Positions 20,474-32,800 of a stretch of DNA of 64,000 nucleotides are shown one piece after another. Position 1 is the stretch's first letter. Each line of letters opens with the position of its first letter. Position numbers and translations under genes: made by a program. The stretch is from Ceratobasidium sp. AG-K (lineage: Eukaryota; Basidiomycota; Agaricomycetes; Cantharellales; Ceratobasidiaceae). The notes below the pieces were generated by a model, which was not told the DNA's origin, did no database searches, and was given only the letters and a program-made list of their open reading frames with translations. The stretch is from the NCBI GenBank assembly GCA_037039685.1, contig JAWNGF010000007.1, positions 310,001-374,000 on the forward strand, given 5' to 3'.

Positions 20474-20632
20474 CAGTTCTCTACTCTCAAGTAGCACAAG
20501 CTGAGGTATAGTCTAGATTTTATCTTTTATGTTCTTTTGCTTATATTACCTGTAGTTACATCGATTTCCAGGTATATACATGCACAGTTCTCTACTCTCA
20601 AGTAGCACAAGCTGAGTTACATCGATTTCCAG
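20474..20632 (+). repeat. Interleaved short direct repeats upstream of the ORF1-like gene
   Basis: A 32-bp unit (CAGTTCTCTACTCTCAAG...) is repeated exactly at 20474-20505 and 20585-20616. An 18-bp unit AGTTACATCGATTTCCAG is repeated exactly at 20554-20571 and 20615-20632. The order is A-B-A-B, so one A-B block of about 110 bp appears duplicated with part of the spacer lost. Confidence 0.8.
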
Positions 20633-20639
20633 CTTGGCA

Positions 20640-23600
20640 CTGCGCATATCACAATAACTGTAAGCCCCTGGTGTCCCGCAACCCAAAGATACCAAGACAA
20701 AGTTTTGGCTTGGCCAAAATAGGAGTCGAATGCTTATCCAATGGTATCGTTCTATGAGTTTAGTGTATCTGGAAATACCACCAGTTATTCGAGCCCTAAA
20801 GTTCTCGCATCAAACGACAGGCCATCAAATTCGGGAATTCCCTTGCTAGACACTAGCTCGCAAGAAATGATACGACCAGAGCAGTGAAGAACGTTTGATT
20901 CCGAACTCTAGACAAGCAGAAGGCTTGTTATCTTCCGGGCACTTTTCCAGTTTTCAAGCAGTTAGTCTTGAACCAACCCAGGCTAGAACGACAAGAATGC
21001 AACAAAAAGGTCATGTTAGGCGGAGAGTAAGCTGTTGAATGTTCGTGAGAGATGTACCAACACAAGAGACTTGGAAGACTAGTAGCCCGAACAAAACAAG
21101 CTTACAAAATTGAGGACAATGCCAAGTTCGGTGCCGTGAAGTCACGTGGAAATGTTTGGGAGCCTTTGACGTTTGCATTAGGTAAATGTGTGGTTCTGTT
21201 CTCCTGTGGCCAACCTTCTCCGAGTCTTCCAGTTGACTACTTTGTCCCTATAAACCACATCATGCCTATAAACGCAAAAAGGATTGTCCTTGTATTTGAT
21301 CGTTAGTCGCATCTCCACTCCCACTGGACGGGAATCTGCAATAACCGCACTTGAACCTTTGTAACTCCAGATAAATACCCGCTCGGCAAGCATTTTCAGC
21401 TTTAGCCATCGATACATATCTCATAAAAGACTTCAGCCCCTATCAGCGAGATGATCAATGATCACCATGCGCCATTCAAGCAAGTTGTTCATCAACAGAG
21501 CTTTGATGAATCTTCGCATCCATCAACGGTGGATCGCCTCGCCCGCAGAATTGGCTTACAAGCCGGTAAGCCCCGCTTATACTTCCGCAATGGCATTTAT
21601 TCATCCTGAAGCTCAGAACAAGATCCAGAGCTCAAACGAGCGGCAACCCAAGCTTACAACTTTGTTCAAAAGGAATATCAGGATGGAGATGAGGTGATGT
21701 GAGCATTGCACCGGCGCATTTGGCATCCTCGCAGCCTCAGGCTCACCAATCCTAGCCTCCTGGTCGATTCTTCGCCGCTAATTGATATCCGCCTCGAGGC
21801 GGCAAAAAAATTGGCGTGCCATTTGGTTGGTTCTTTGACCCGACTGGGAACGAGGGGAGTGACTTAGGCGGAGTAGCATACAGGTGTTCATCCCAGCAAT
21901 CCAATCGAATTACCAGACCCCTGCGGAGAAAACGTGACCCAGAGAAGCATCAGTGTACAGTACGTACCAGGGCTTTATTTGTTAGTTTCGCTTGTAAACT
22001 CAACGCCTGCGTTTGAAGCTGCGTCGCCGTCAGATGTACGCACCCGCCATTGGTTGGGCTCCTCTATTAACACCTGGGTAGATCGCGGAGTTGACACGGG
22101 CGTGGCTGAATTCAACGATCAGCTCAAGTCCAGGTATGCACGCTGCGCAGTTTGAGCGTTTGCCTGCCGTAGTGTAATTCGAGCCTCGTAGTTTCCCGCC
22201 CTCAGTTCAACACTTAATCTGCTGGACCAGCAATCCAACTCAGAACTCCAGTTGCACAACGACGCTGGAACCACCGGGTGTGATCTCCTGCAGGGAGGTG
22301 AGTTTATTAGAAGTACGTATTTCGCGTCGGGCCTTTAAACTAATACCGCCCGCCAGCTGTGTTATTATGAGGACAATGTTAGTCATTGGGACGCATATAT
22401 TGTGAGCGGTTTTATTGTCCCAATATCCCATAATTGATCAAATTCATTTGGCCCAGCACCCAACAGAGCGTTTTATATCCTATAGACCAAGAGTTATTCC
22501 TCATTGGAATGACCAAGCTCCTACTTGGGAACATTCACATGACATCGCGTCGCAGGACACTCCTTTCCAAATTCCAGGCGCCACAAACATGCTCATGAGA
22601 GAGTACAGGCACGAGGTGCGAATGTATTCGGGTGGGCGAGTAGAATCGGATTCCGGCCGTATTCACCCAAAAAGGCTCGTATGGAAGTCATTCCGCGACC
22701 CATGCCTTCCCTAGGTGAGCCGCATTTTGATAATCCAGAACTAGATTCATGTGGCCTTCCACTAGGTGGTTTCACGCCAGCTGTCCGTGTATGCCATGGC
22801 GGCGGTTGATATAAATGTTACATAAGTCGCCGGGCTAGTCCCAGCGGGATATAGGAGACCCTCCAATGGACCAGGGTAATCAAGCAATGCGGTATCATCT
22901 GTACGTTAACCTCATGAGCCTGGGTATTGAAACAAAGTACCAGGGTAACGTAGTACTATTTGAGTGGTGGCGGCGAACGTGAACCCACGCCGTGTTTCAT
23001 TTTTACATGCCTGTTACGAGCGTCACTCCTGGTAAATCGGACCAAACAGTACGGACAACCAACGTCAAGTCGGTCACCCATTTTCCATCCTCTCGGGAGC
23101 AACTTGGCTTGGGTTCTAGGAATGATTGCATTTGTGACTGCTTGCGCCTCCAAATCTCCATAAGCGGCCGGTTTCTTGAGCTCATTATGGATGACCTACC
23201 TCTTCCCTTAGGTGGACGGTACGTCTGCGAATAGATTGTGAGTAAAGTTCAATTTTCGATTCAACAGGCTGGGCTTACAGGTGTCTCTCTAAATCTGGTC
23301 CCCGGTTCAGCGTAACCCCGCACCGACCTCCAGTGATGGGGCTAATATATGCACACCTGGCACCATCCCAGTTAGATTTGCCAAGCTAGGGAGGCTTGCC
23401 CACTTACCGCATAGTATCGTTCCATCGCATGCCAGGTGGACGTTGGACGCGAATCACCCCGCGAGACCGGCCGTCGTTATCGTAGGAGTGAAGGCCTTCG
23501 AGGCGCGCGAAAATCTCCTGTCCCGTGTTATCGGAAGCCGTCGCAGCCAAAACATGGACTGTAGCGGCGCTACTGGAGTCGGTACGTTCGTTTGACACGA

Positions 23601-26540
23601 CTCCGATGCAATCTGTGGTCTCGTCGGGTAAGCGCTCTCCGAAAGCTGTTGGGCGGATGAGAATGAGGCTCGAGTGCTGAAGTTTAAACCGCTACCAACT
23701 CACTTTGCCCCGGATATCGGTCGATTCCCAACGTTTTCACACCACCCGGTCCGAACGAGCTATCTAAAATAGTCTCATATCCGCTGGTATCGGATCACAT
23801 TATTGAGCCAGCTTACAAGTCCGTCGTTTCTTACCTGCTTTGGATGGCGGCTAGCTGTGTAGACGTGAAATAGTGTTCGTCGTATGTGTTACCAAAGTTC
23901 TCGGTGAACACTGTACCACTCTCGTGCGGAATAAAGCTTCCCTCGTACAACAAGCCCTCGCTTGGTATTTGTCCTGGAGCACCTCCGTGCGCATATATGC
24001 CCTCGTATAACAACTAAAAACGCGTATAAGCACAAGTCCGTCTACAAATGCTGAAGACGAACCAATGAATCGTATCCGTTAAATGCTAGATCGTAAGGAT
24101 GTAGTAGTTGATGATGGGTGGGATGATACAGAGGAATGCCATAGAAGAGTGCGAGGTTGGTGGGAAGGTTGTACCCAATCTCATCCACAAGGCTCACGTT
24201 ATATCCTATATTGAATAAGAGGTCGACATCCCTGATTTGTAGGGGCGTACGTACCTGCATCAGAATTCATCGCACCGGGATCATGGCCTCTCCGCTTGCC
24301 CGCACATTGTCCTATATACTTCGCGCATCCACATGTCAAGCTAGGGTTCCCGCCATAAAAATGGACACTATCCACTTCCAGCTCGGGTCACTAAGCATGC
24401 ATTCCCATAGGCTCAAGATATGAGCTGCCCAGCTTAGTGAGGGAAGAGTTTCATACCGTCAGATCACCTGAAATCCCGTGACCACAACGGGCCAAACCGG
24501 CTAAGACGCTTGAATAAATCCGCGTCCGTTCCAGACACATCCTGAAGAGTCTCCGATCGGATCAATGTTGTCAGCAACAGTTGGTACTGTTCATGTTTGG
24601 AGTAGTCGTACCGCGGCCGGCACTCGGTGGCGCGCTCAGGCTTTGCTTACTGTTCGTCCTAATTTTGGCTGGAACCAAGCCGGTGCAGGCATTTGCATCG
24701 AGGCAATCTCATGGGACTTGATAAACAATTAATTGCAAGGCCCCGAGCCGCTGAAATCTACCTAAATCGGGGGCATGCTTATTTAATGTCACTATCGTTC
24801 CTATCTCGATGTGTTGGGGTCATACACATGCGTCATCTGCTCCTAGAGCTCCTGATCCTAGAATGCGGTGATCGCGACGAAGGCGTGATCACACTTGGGA
24901 TAATTAACCGTCGCACCAATGGCATCAAGCTAAAAGTAAAGGTACTTGCTCCCGCTGGAAGCGCTAACCTGTCATATTCGTTCCAAGCTTGGATCCTAAT
25001 TTCACCCGCTAAGATGCGTGGGCAACTGCAACCCGATATAGCTTGTACTTGCATTTACCGACGCAATGCTTATTAAAATTTGACAGGCTGTCACGAATAA
25101 CGGGCGAGATCGGAGCTCGGTCAATCGATCAAGAGTACTCGAGCAGGCTTCTGTAATTTGACTTTAATGTGATCCCGTCCGAGCTACGATATGACGGCTT
25201 GTGTCCGATCAGGTCGGGTTTTCGACTATGTCAAAAATACCCACAGTCGTATTAGCTACGCAAGCTGGAGCGCTCCGGGTGATCGACTACAAGGTGGCCC
25301 AGTGCGCTAGGATATTAGTGAATGACGGCCCGGCTCCCAGTCGTCAAAATGCCGGCGGAGGTGGTGGAGTAGGCCAAGTACAGGCCAGATCTTTAGATCA
25401 ACAATTTGTCTGTGTCTAGGGGTTGAAGACTGGCTGTACCGGGTTTATATTCACCCATATACGGTTGATACGATTAGATATCACGCACAGTCACCTTGTC
25501 CAATGGCAAACGAAACCTGCCTCACTTCCACTCGTCACAATAGCCGTGCCCCGCGCATTAAGTATAACCCGCTCGGTATATCGCAGCTAGAGGACGTGCA
25601 CAACCTCAAGATCCGCATCCGAATACACTTTCAAAACGATCTATTCTTCCCTTAGCCGTCACTCCAAGTGCGAGCACAACCTTGATTTTACCGTGATATC
25701 CTCTTCGATGATTGTCACGCCTGTTGTGTATTGACACTATTTTCTATCCCGTCCTCTCGCCATCCCTGAAAGTCCTCGCAGCTTGAGCTGAGCCATAGCT
25801 AAGTACATTGTTTCAGCACTTCAAGGTCCTGTCACAAGCGATACTTGCATGTATCAGCCGGCCCCGATATTTGCTGCGCCGTGGTTCGCTTCGGGGGACC
25901 CAGAACGATAAGTTTCGCCCATTGCACTAGGGAACCTCCCCCGACAGCAATATGTTCGGGCACTTCACCCCTGCTCACCAGAGTCGTACGGTAGATTATC
26001 GGACCTCGCAGCTTTAAATTCAACCGGGTGAGGAAAGTAAGCCAAGTAAATGTTTCCGGAAATATGGTTGTAGATGGCCGCGTTTATGTCACGTGATACA
26101 TTTTACTAGTACATGTTTATCTTGTCTTGGTATCGGGGATAACTCTGTGGTAAAGTATCTCTTGCAATGGGATAGGTCTAACCGCCTCGATTTGGCCCAT
26201 AAAAAGTTAAATCAAGGCTGAACCGAGCCAGCATTGAGGGTGGCCGCGACAGCCGTACACGCTCAGCGTTTACCACCAAGCGATTGGGAACGCAACCAGC
26301 AAGTAAAGAGTGAGGGGCACCAGATAACCCGCAGGTTCTATTTTAATAAAGCATATCGTACACCCCGATTTCATAGTTCGTTCCCCACGTAGATCCCCCA
26401 CATTTGGTGTCACCGGGTTCCCACGATTCTCCTACCCACGACCAACCTCCCACGAACTTGCTCTCCGTAAGAACCAACTCTTCGACGCGATCCTGGGTAT
26501 CCTTCTCTATTCCATTTTGCTTGAACGTCCTTGTACTAGC
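20640..26540. other. 5.9-kb stretch without recognisable genes
   Basis: No frame here exceeds about 130 codons, and I could not join neighbouring frames into a recognisable protein with splice sites. Composition looks like the rest of the window, with no simple repeats of note. I see no RNA gene. It may hold old, degraded repeats. Confidence 0.5.
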
Positions 26541-26550
26541 CTACAACTCC

Positions 26551-27691
26551 CTATGAGCCGAAATACACCTGCAGCGCCCATCTGGCGACATTGAACCCGA
26601 GCAACGAAACCGCATAGGCCGCAAACAACGGAAGGAGAGGGAAAAGCAGGAGCTCGGTCCGGATTAAAAACGGCAGGGCTACAGACTTGTTAATTTCTCT
26701 CCTCGTGGACCTGGAAGTGTAGACGTACCGTTGAGTCCGAGGTAAGTGATATAAATATACTGTGTCAACCTACACCACCTTTAGTCGACCCACATACGAG
26801 AGTTACGGCAAGGAGAGGACACGCACCCAATAACCCAAACCGAATTCCCAACCCACATCCATACCCAACCGTCCCTACTCACAACCGGAAGAAGAACGAG
26901 TTGGAGGCCGTGCAAAATTAAAAATACGGGAAAGAAGGCATTGGTGTGGACGTCGAACGTGTACGCCCATTCGACCTTGGTTGGAGTTGTCGATGAGGGC
27001 GAGAGTAATAACGTGTTCGAGAATAGCCTGCTCGGGGTTAGAAGGTAGTGGGATAAGGACGAGTAACTTACCAAACGAGAGTAGCAACAAATGCACCACT
27101 AAGGATAAAGTCGCGCACAATCATGAGCAGTGCGACCTTGAGTATCTCGAGCGGGGACAAGTAATATACAAGTCCCCACGCCGTGGCCGAGACTACTCCT
27201 ATCAGCTCGAGTTCATTGGATGCCATGAGACTCACCACACAATGCCGCCGAAATCAACCATAAAATCGCCGGATCATCTCTCGCCCACGTATTTTTCGTC
27301 TCTACACCCCAATCAGCCACGTCCACAAATGAAGATCGTGCCCACGTTTATGAAAATACACATTCTTGTACCTACACAATTAGCACACATTCCCAGACCA
27401 AACGGCGACTCACACTCTCCGAGGCGCAACGCAGAGGTAGGTTAATTGCCACGCTGCTAGTTCAAAGTCCTACTCCTCTCAACCCTAGTTCATTGAATTG
27501 TTATAGCTGCCCACCATCTGAGAAAACTTGAATAATCTCTTGAACATGACTGGGACTTGGCTGCGTGGATGGTCGTCCCATGGTTCGTCGTCTCGTCTGG
27601 GTGTAAATGTGCGCAGGGTACGGGGTGTGCGTGGACTTGTCAGACGCAGGGAAGAGGGCGTGTGCGGGGCTGTCATAGGTAGTATCGACAT
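26551..27691 (-). CDS. UNC-50/GMH1 family Golgi membrane protein
   Basis: Eight exons: 27515-27691, 27414-27469, 27346-27371, 27236-27301, 27072-27198, 26827-27027, 26729-26769, 26551-26678 (822 nt, 273 aa). Family signatures across the joins: MDFELAAWQLTYLCVAPRRVY, HKQTKNTWARDDPAIL, KVALLMIVRDFILSG, KVEWAYTFDVHTNAFFP, QYIYITYLGLNALPFL and a final TM segment before LLGFNVARWALQ. About five membrane segments. In yeast the homologue GMH1 is a Golgi protein that binds Arf-GEFs; in animals UNC-50 helps receptor trafficking. The first ~45 residues are Pro/Arg-rich and less conserved. The fourth intron (27199-27235) is only 37 nt, the least certain join. Confidence 0.9.
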
Positions 27692-27934
27692 TGTGTAGGA
27701 CTAGAGGATGAGAGGATAAATATGTCGTGGTCGTGTGTGGGACGTGTTACGGTTGTCATGATTAGATCAGCTACGCGCCAACTCGACTGACAATCACGCC
27801 TCGAGCACAGGTTGAACTGTGCCTGGATAATATTAACGAAACGTACAAGATAACTATACACAAGTTAAATCCCAACATAGATACAAATATACACAAGAAG
27901 ACGATGTCGATTGCCCAGTGAAACTGATTGCCCA

Positions 27935-29610
27935 TTACTTCTTTTTGGCAGGCCTACCACGAGGACGCTTGACTGGCACGGCGGGCTCGTCCTTGTCCTT
28001 GGTGGCACGAGCACGCTTGGAGCGGCCTTTGGGTTCGTCCTCTTCTTCCTTGACGTCCTCTTCTTTCTTGACCGCGTCATCTTCCTCGGCCGACTGTTCT
28101 TTCCCCTCGACCTCCTTGTCGTCCTCGTTAATGCCCCCTTGCTTGGCGCCCTCCTTGAGGTCCTCGTCCGTCATCTCCTCGTCTTTCGCGTTATCTTCCT
28201 CGACGTCTTCCTCAGCTCCCTCGCTCTCTTCTTCCTTCACGTCCTCTTCTTCTTTCTCCGCTTCCTCCTCGTCATCCGAGTCGCCCGCCCTGCGTTCCGG
28301 AATCGGCGGCTGCCCAGGAATCCTCTGCGCCAACATCAGCCACGCCCTACCCAACAAACGCACCACTCACCCTAAACGCATACTTGCAGACCATGTACTT
28401 CTTCGGATTATTTCCCTTGGCCATCCACGCCCTTTCCACGACGTACAGTCCGTCATAGCGGTACCCCGACTTGGGCGCGTACTTGCTCTGGAGTTTGAAC
28501 CCCCTGATCACGCGGACTGGTTTGCCCGTTTTAGAGGAGACTTGGAGGGCCTTGTTGAACGCATTGTCGAACGTTTGGTCGCAGGATTGAGGTGCGGTGC
28601 GGAGCTGAGGGCGCGTTAGTTGGGAGCAAGCAACGTAGTGTGGGACTCACGTTTTTAGGATTTTGCTTTGTTCCTTTCAAGTCGCGTCCTCCCGAGCCGG
28701 TGTACGTGCTACTCCCAATCAATATCGCCCGCACAAACAACAGAATCGACTTACAAGGCCTCGCCAAGATCAACATCGTCATCGTACCCTACAAACGATC
28801 AACATCCTATCAAATAATCCAGGCCCGACTCACCTCCGCTGAGAGCAACACTATACGCCCCCTCGGGGCCACCTGAAATCCCAGCAACGAATGGCGCATG
28901 GATCGCAGCAGCCGAACATTCCGCACGCGTCTCCCACCACGAACCAATCTTGACACCCGGAATTAAACCAAACGTTTTCCTACCACACCATCAACCCCCG
29001 CCGAACAAACTAACAAGCAGCGGACTCACGGATCGTGCACGCGCCCGACAAGCTTGTTAACCCGCACAGCCCCGCCCTCGCGCTCCTCGTCCGAATCGTC
29101 CGAGTCCCAGCGTTTATCAGGACGCGACACCATACGCGGCATCTTGCTCTTGTCAACAATATGCTCTCCATCGCCCTTGTACGAAGTAGCAGGCCTCCCA
29201 GCATTACGCGCACTCCGACGCGTCCCAAGCGAAGGCCTTTCCACCTCTCCCTCCTCTGGCTCTTCCTTCTTCGGCTTAGGCTTCGGTTTAGCCTTGGGAG
29301 CCTTTTTCTTCTTGGCCGGCGCAGGTTCAATCTCGAGCAACGAGAGCGCAGCGGCCACGCCCCCATCGACCTTCATCGTCGAGCCAAGAAGACTCTGCAA
29401 CAACGCCTCGTTGGACTCGATATTCGCCTGACGGAGTTTTTCATAGTCCACCTTGTCCTGGGGGAGTGCGCGCTTTTCTTTGGGAGCGGGGGTTTCTTCG
29501 GGTGCGTTGGTTTCTTCTGCAGGACTGGTTGCATCCGCGTCCGTTTCTTCAGGTGTGTGTGATCGTTTGAGGGTAGAGGACGGGACGAGGACGCCTTTGG
29601 AGCGGCCCAT
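27935..29610 (-). CDS. SRA-YDG domain protein (UHRF1-like methylated-DNA reader without RING)
   Basis: Six exons: 29030-29610, 28834-28979, 28755-28788, 28651-28708, 28371-28604, 27935-28324 (480 aa; introns 45-50 nt). Residues ~190-355 form an SRA-YDG domain: FGLIPGVKIGSWWETRAECS, HAPFVAGISGGPEGAYSVAL, SGGYDDDVDLGEAFTYTGSG, GRDLKGTKQNPKN, QSCDQTFDNAFNKALQ, GKPVRVIRGFK, YAPKSGYRYDGLY. SRA domains bind hemi- or fully methylated cytosine in DNA (UHRF1, SUVH). The N-terminal region is charged (GTRRSARNAGRPATSYKG). The C-terminal ~125 residues are very acidic and end in an AT-hook-like KRPRGRPAKKK. No ubiquitin-like, PHD or RING domain is visible. Likely nuclear. UNC-50 lies 243 bp downstream on the same strand. 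Confidence 0.9.
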
Positions 29611-29910
29611 GGTGATTGAGGTTGGAGTAAAGGAAGAATCGAGTTGTTTGTTTATGTCGGGTTGGGAAGTGTTGAAGGGTCTCGTTCCTGCTGATGTGGC
29701 TGTGATGTATGCTTCACGCCACCACGGTTGTGGCTCTGTTGTTCGATGCCAACGAATTGCCCGCAGCGGTGAACAGTGAAGCGTAGGTCGTTATCAAGAA
29801 CTCAAGGGGTATTAGTATTCATTGTCGTTCATATTTACAATACTGAAACGCTGTGCGAATGTTCTCGAGGATTTATAATTGTCCGCAAGACGATGAGAAA
29901 GTGAGCGGAA

Positions 29911-31560
29911 TCATGCGGGGGGTGCATTGACAGGTGGCATTCCTTCGCCCTCCTGCATGGGATTATTCATCGTGGCGGGCTCAGGAATTCCGAAATGACG
30001 GAGCCCCACTGGACAAGACGTCAGCTTGGTAGTGTTGTTGAGCTTGTAATGCAACTAACCCAGGTAGAGGATCGCGTTTATCAGGCCGGAAAGGTTGAGT
30101 ATGGTGGCGCCTAGTATCGTCGCCCACAAAGGCACATCCTTCCTCAGATTCAGCTCAATAAGTCGAATGATCGATTGAGGAATGATGCATAGTGTATATG
30201 CTAGCATAGAATGGTAAGCCTTCCGTCTCGGCATAAGTTCGAGCAAACTTACAGACTGGGTACCTAAGCGATTCGCAGGATGGGATCACAACTAAATCAG
30301 AACGGCAATAAAACGTGCGTACCACACCAGGTTTTTAGCTCTTCGCACGCGTTCTCTATCCTCTTGGCCATTGGGCTATATAGCGTTCCATCACGAAATC
30401 AGCAAATTAGCCTCACAACGCATGTACTTGGGGAACATACCTGCGGTCCATTCTGTTGAACACATTCAGCACCGGGATCCTGGCCCATCGCTCCCGGTTC
30501 TCCCGCATTTGCCAAGGGCAACCCAAACAGCCCACATCCCCATATGCGACCGCTAACTGGGTTCTTGAGTCCTATCCAGACTCCATTCTTCCCAAATGCG
30601 CCTGCAAGTCGACCAGCGGCGTCTAGGTATATCCCGAGGTAGACGATGCCCGTCACGACGGCGCAGAGCCAGAACCATAGGTAAGTGCTCGTAATCCGGG
30701 CACTATCCCTAGCCCGGCTTTCTCCCGCGATCCAACACCAGCTACCTGATGCTCCTGGTTTAGTGGGCACCAAGCCATAAATGTAGTGACACTAACCTGC
30801 TGGTCCGTAGAACCCTGGATCGATGTCTGGTGGGACCGCCGTCATGATCGCAAGCCCGACCCAGATGGCCAAAACCACTGCTGGCCCGGTCAGGTGTGGG
30901 TGCTGGTCGTTCCACTCGTTGTACCAGACCACCGAGTACACGGCGATCACGGTGGTCTGCCTGGGATGATCACATTAAGAACGGAGAAGGTATTAGCGAT
31001 CGAGTTGTGAATGAATTTTATCCACTTACCAGGCGACCCCATTGTTTCCGATTTGTTTGATTACGGCTTGAACACCACTTTGAGAATGAGTTAACTGATA
31101 GGAAGGCTCTCACGTACCCTGAGCCGTGCAGTGCGCACCGGCGTACACATCCTTAGTCACAGCCCAGTGAATATTCATTGCTGAACCTATGGCCATTACG
31201 ATGTCGAGAACCAACAGGTTCGCCTGTTCAGAGTGTCATATAAAGTAAACCCTAGCCAAAGTTTGCCACATACAAAGAAGTACGGCATTGCATTATCGAG
31301 TTGGGGCACTGTTGGATCCCACCTATTCTTGAGAATTTTGAAGATCTTTATGCCCAACGTTATTGCTTGGTATACGTCGGGACCATTGCGGGCAAAGTCA
31401 CTCACTACATAGAGCAACAGCCCTGCCGCGGCGAGAGCAGAGGCGACCGCGACGGCTGCAATCACCTGAATTGAAAATGCTTAGTTTCACCATGCCAGAT
31501 TATTAAAACGAGGCTTACAGATTGACCTATCCAGCTGTGAGGTCGCTGACTGTCAGACAT
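29911..31560 (-). CDS. Seven-transmembrane G-protein-coupled receptor-like protein, copy 1
   Basis: ATG at 31560 (MSDSQRPHSWIGQS), then several short exons separated by ~45-60-nt introns, ending TGA at 29911-29913. Readable segments in order: VIAAVAVASALAAAGLLLYVV (TM1), ANLLVLDIVMAIGSAMNIHW (TM2), KQIGNNGVAWTTVIAVYSVV (TM3), a TM4 beginning PAVVLAIWVGLAIMTAV, SWCWIAGESRARDS and TYLWFWLCAVVTGIVYLGIY (TM5), a cytoplasmic loop with REDRERVRRAKN-type basic residues, SYTLCIIPQSIIRLIELN (TM6) and WATILGATILNLSGLINAIL (TM7). The C-W-C-W-I segment before TM5 is typical of fungal Git3/cAMP-receptor-like receptors. An 11-nt micro-exon (GTACCCAGTCT) seems needed before TM6. Ligand unknown. A paralogue is at 39063-40635 and a remnant at 45255-45400. 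Confidence 0.7.
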
Positions 31561-31584
31561 CGTGTGAACAGAGTTCAGGGTGTC

Positions 31585-32330
31585 CGAATTTCAGACTTAT
31601 ATATTCAAGCATAGGCGCTACCTCGTTCGTATCGGACAATTGAAAGGACGGTACTACCCCTCTCGACCTCACGGCCGCTGTTCACTCCCGTGGTCTCCAA
31701 TACTGAATTGAAAAGACATTCACGGGGAAAGTGCAACTTACTTTTGTTCCAAGACCTGTCAACCGAAAAGCGCTCGGCTGTACCGAGAGCGGATCAACAC
31801 AGATCTGGGACAATGATTTTCAAGACGCTGCAATATTGCAGAGCCAAGAGGGCCTGCTGACCCAGGGGATGTGCCTGGACATGCTGCACATTTCAAGTCG
31901 CGTACACACCGAGTTTGGAAGGAGGGACGCCGTTGAATTCAGTTATTCGCTCATGTGTTTGGTAGCGCGCCTCCTATCAAAACCTTGGATAATATCAAGG
32001 CAGTGGCGGCATTTAGGAGGTTTCGGGACAGACTACCATTCGACGAGGCACGAGGTGGGGTGGCGGAGAAAATTCTGGACACGGAATACTCCAACCTCCA
32101 ACCTGTGTGCGCTCATGCGGCACTCTCTCATCAATATGCTACAGGCATCGTACACATGATCGAGGCCGGCTACCTCCCGATGCATCATATTGCGCCCTCG
32201 ATGCAAATTTTCGAGGTGTCAACGCGCGCTCACCGGAACTATGTCTTCCCGTCGCACCTTTGGCGCGTAAGTAAGATTACATTTGGCTCCCAGCGCCTCA
32301 GAGTGATGCGTAGTGTCTCCGAATGAACTT
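31585..32330 (+). other. Duplicated block upstream of receptor copy 1 (partner at 45400-45980)
   Basis: From GAATTTCAGACTTAT (31585) through STQIWDNDFQDA (~31790-31830) to GSAPPIKTLDNI (~31955) the sequence parallels 45400-45870 (LTQIWYNDVQDA, GSAAPIIIL). The two long frames here (31731-32159 and 31955-32326) have no function I recognise, and the partner does not preserve either frame throughout, so I do not call a gene. The last part (KAVAAFRRFRDRLPFDEARG..., 31990-32260) is the most protein-like stretch. Confidence 0.5.
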
Positions 32331-32800
32331 CATGACGCTGGGAGCCAATCAAGTTTTGCTGATATACCCGGTTTCGGTCTGCACGCCCCGATTCTCGTAC
32401 TTACATCAGCCACTATATGCGTAAGCTGTTTGAGCATATCCAGCCTGCTAATTCTTATTGCCAATTTACTTCGCTGACGCCCGTCTAACGTGTTAGCACT
32501 TCCATTCTTTCGCTCATCGTAGCGATGGTGATGATAAATCTTGGATTTGTAAACCGCTGGTAGTCAACGGTGGTGAGACGCGGGTGTAAGGTAATTTACA
32601 TCACAGACATGAAACGGTAACAGAAGCTAGCCAATGGTTGAAATGCACGTCCGATGAGGGCAGTGCGGAGAAAGGCCGAGGGGGAGGAGTTGGGAGGCAG
32701 TAGGAGAGGTACGGGAGAAAAGAGAAGGGAGGTAGTCCGTGGGTGGTCTCCTCGCTCATGGGCTACTCAAGCAAATCCGTCGGTTCTCATTTGGGCTCGT

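Noticed and set aside
27918..28619. 233-codon Ser/Leu-rich + strand frame
   Set aside because: It is the antisense of the acidic tail and last exons of the SRA-YDG gene; Glu codons read backwards as Leu/Ser/Phe.
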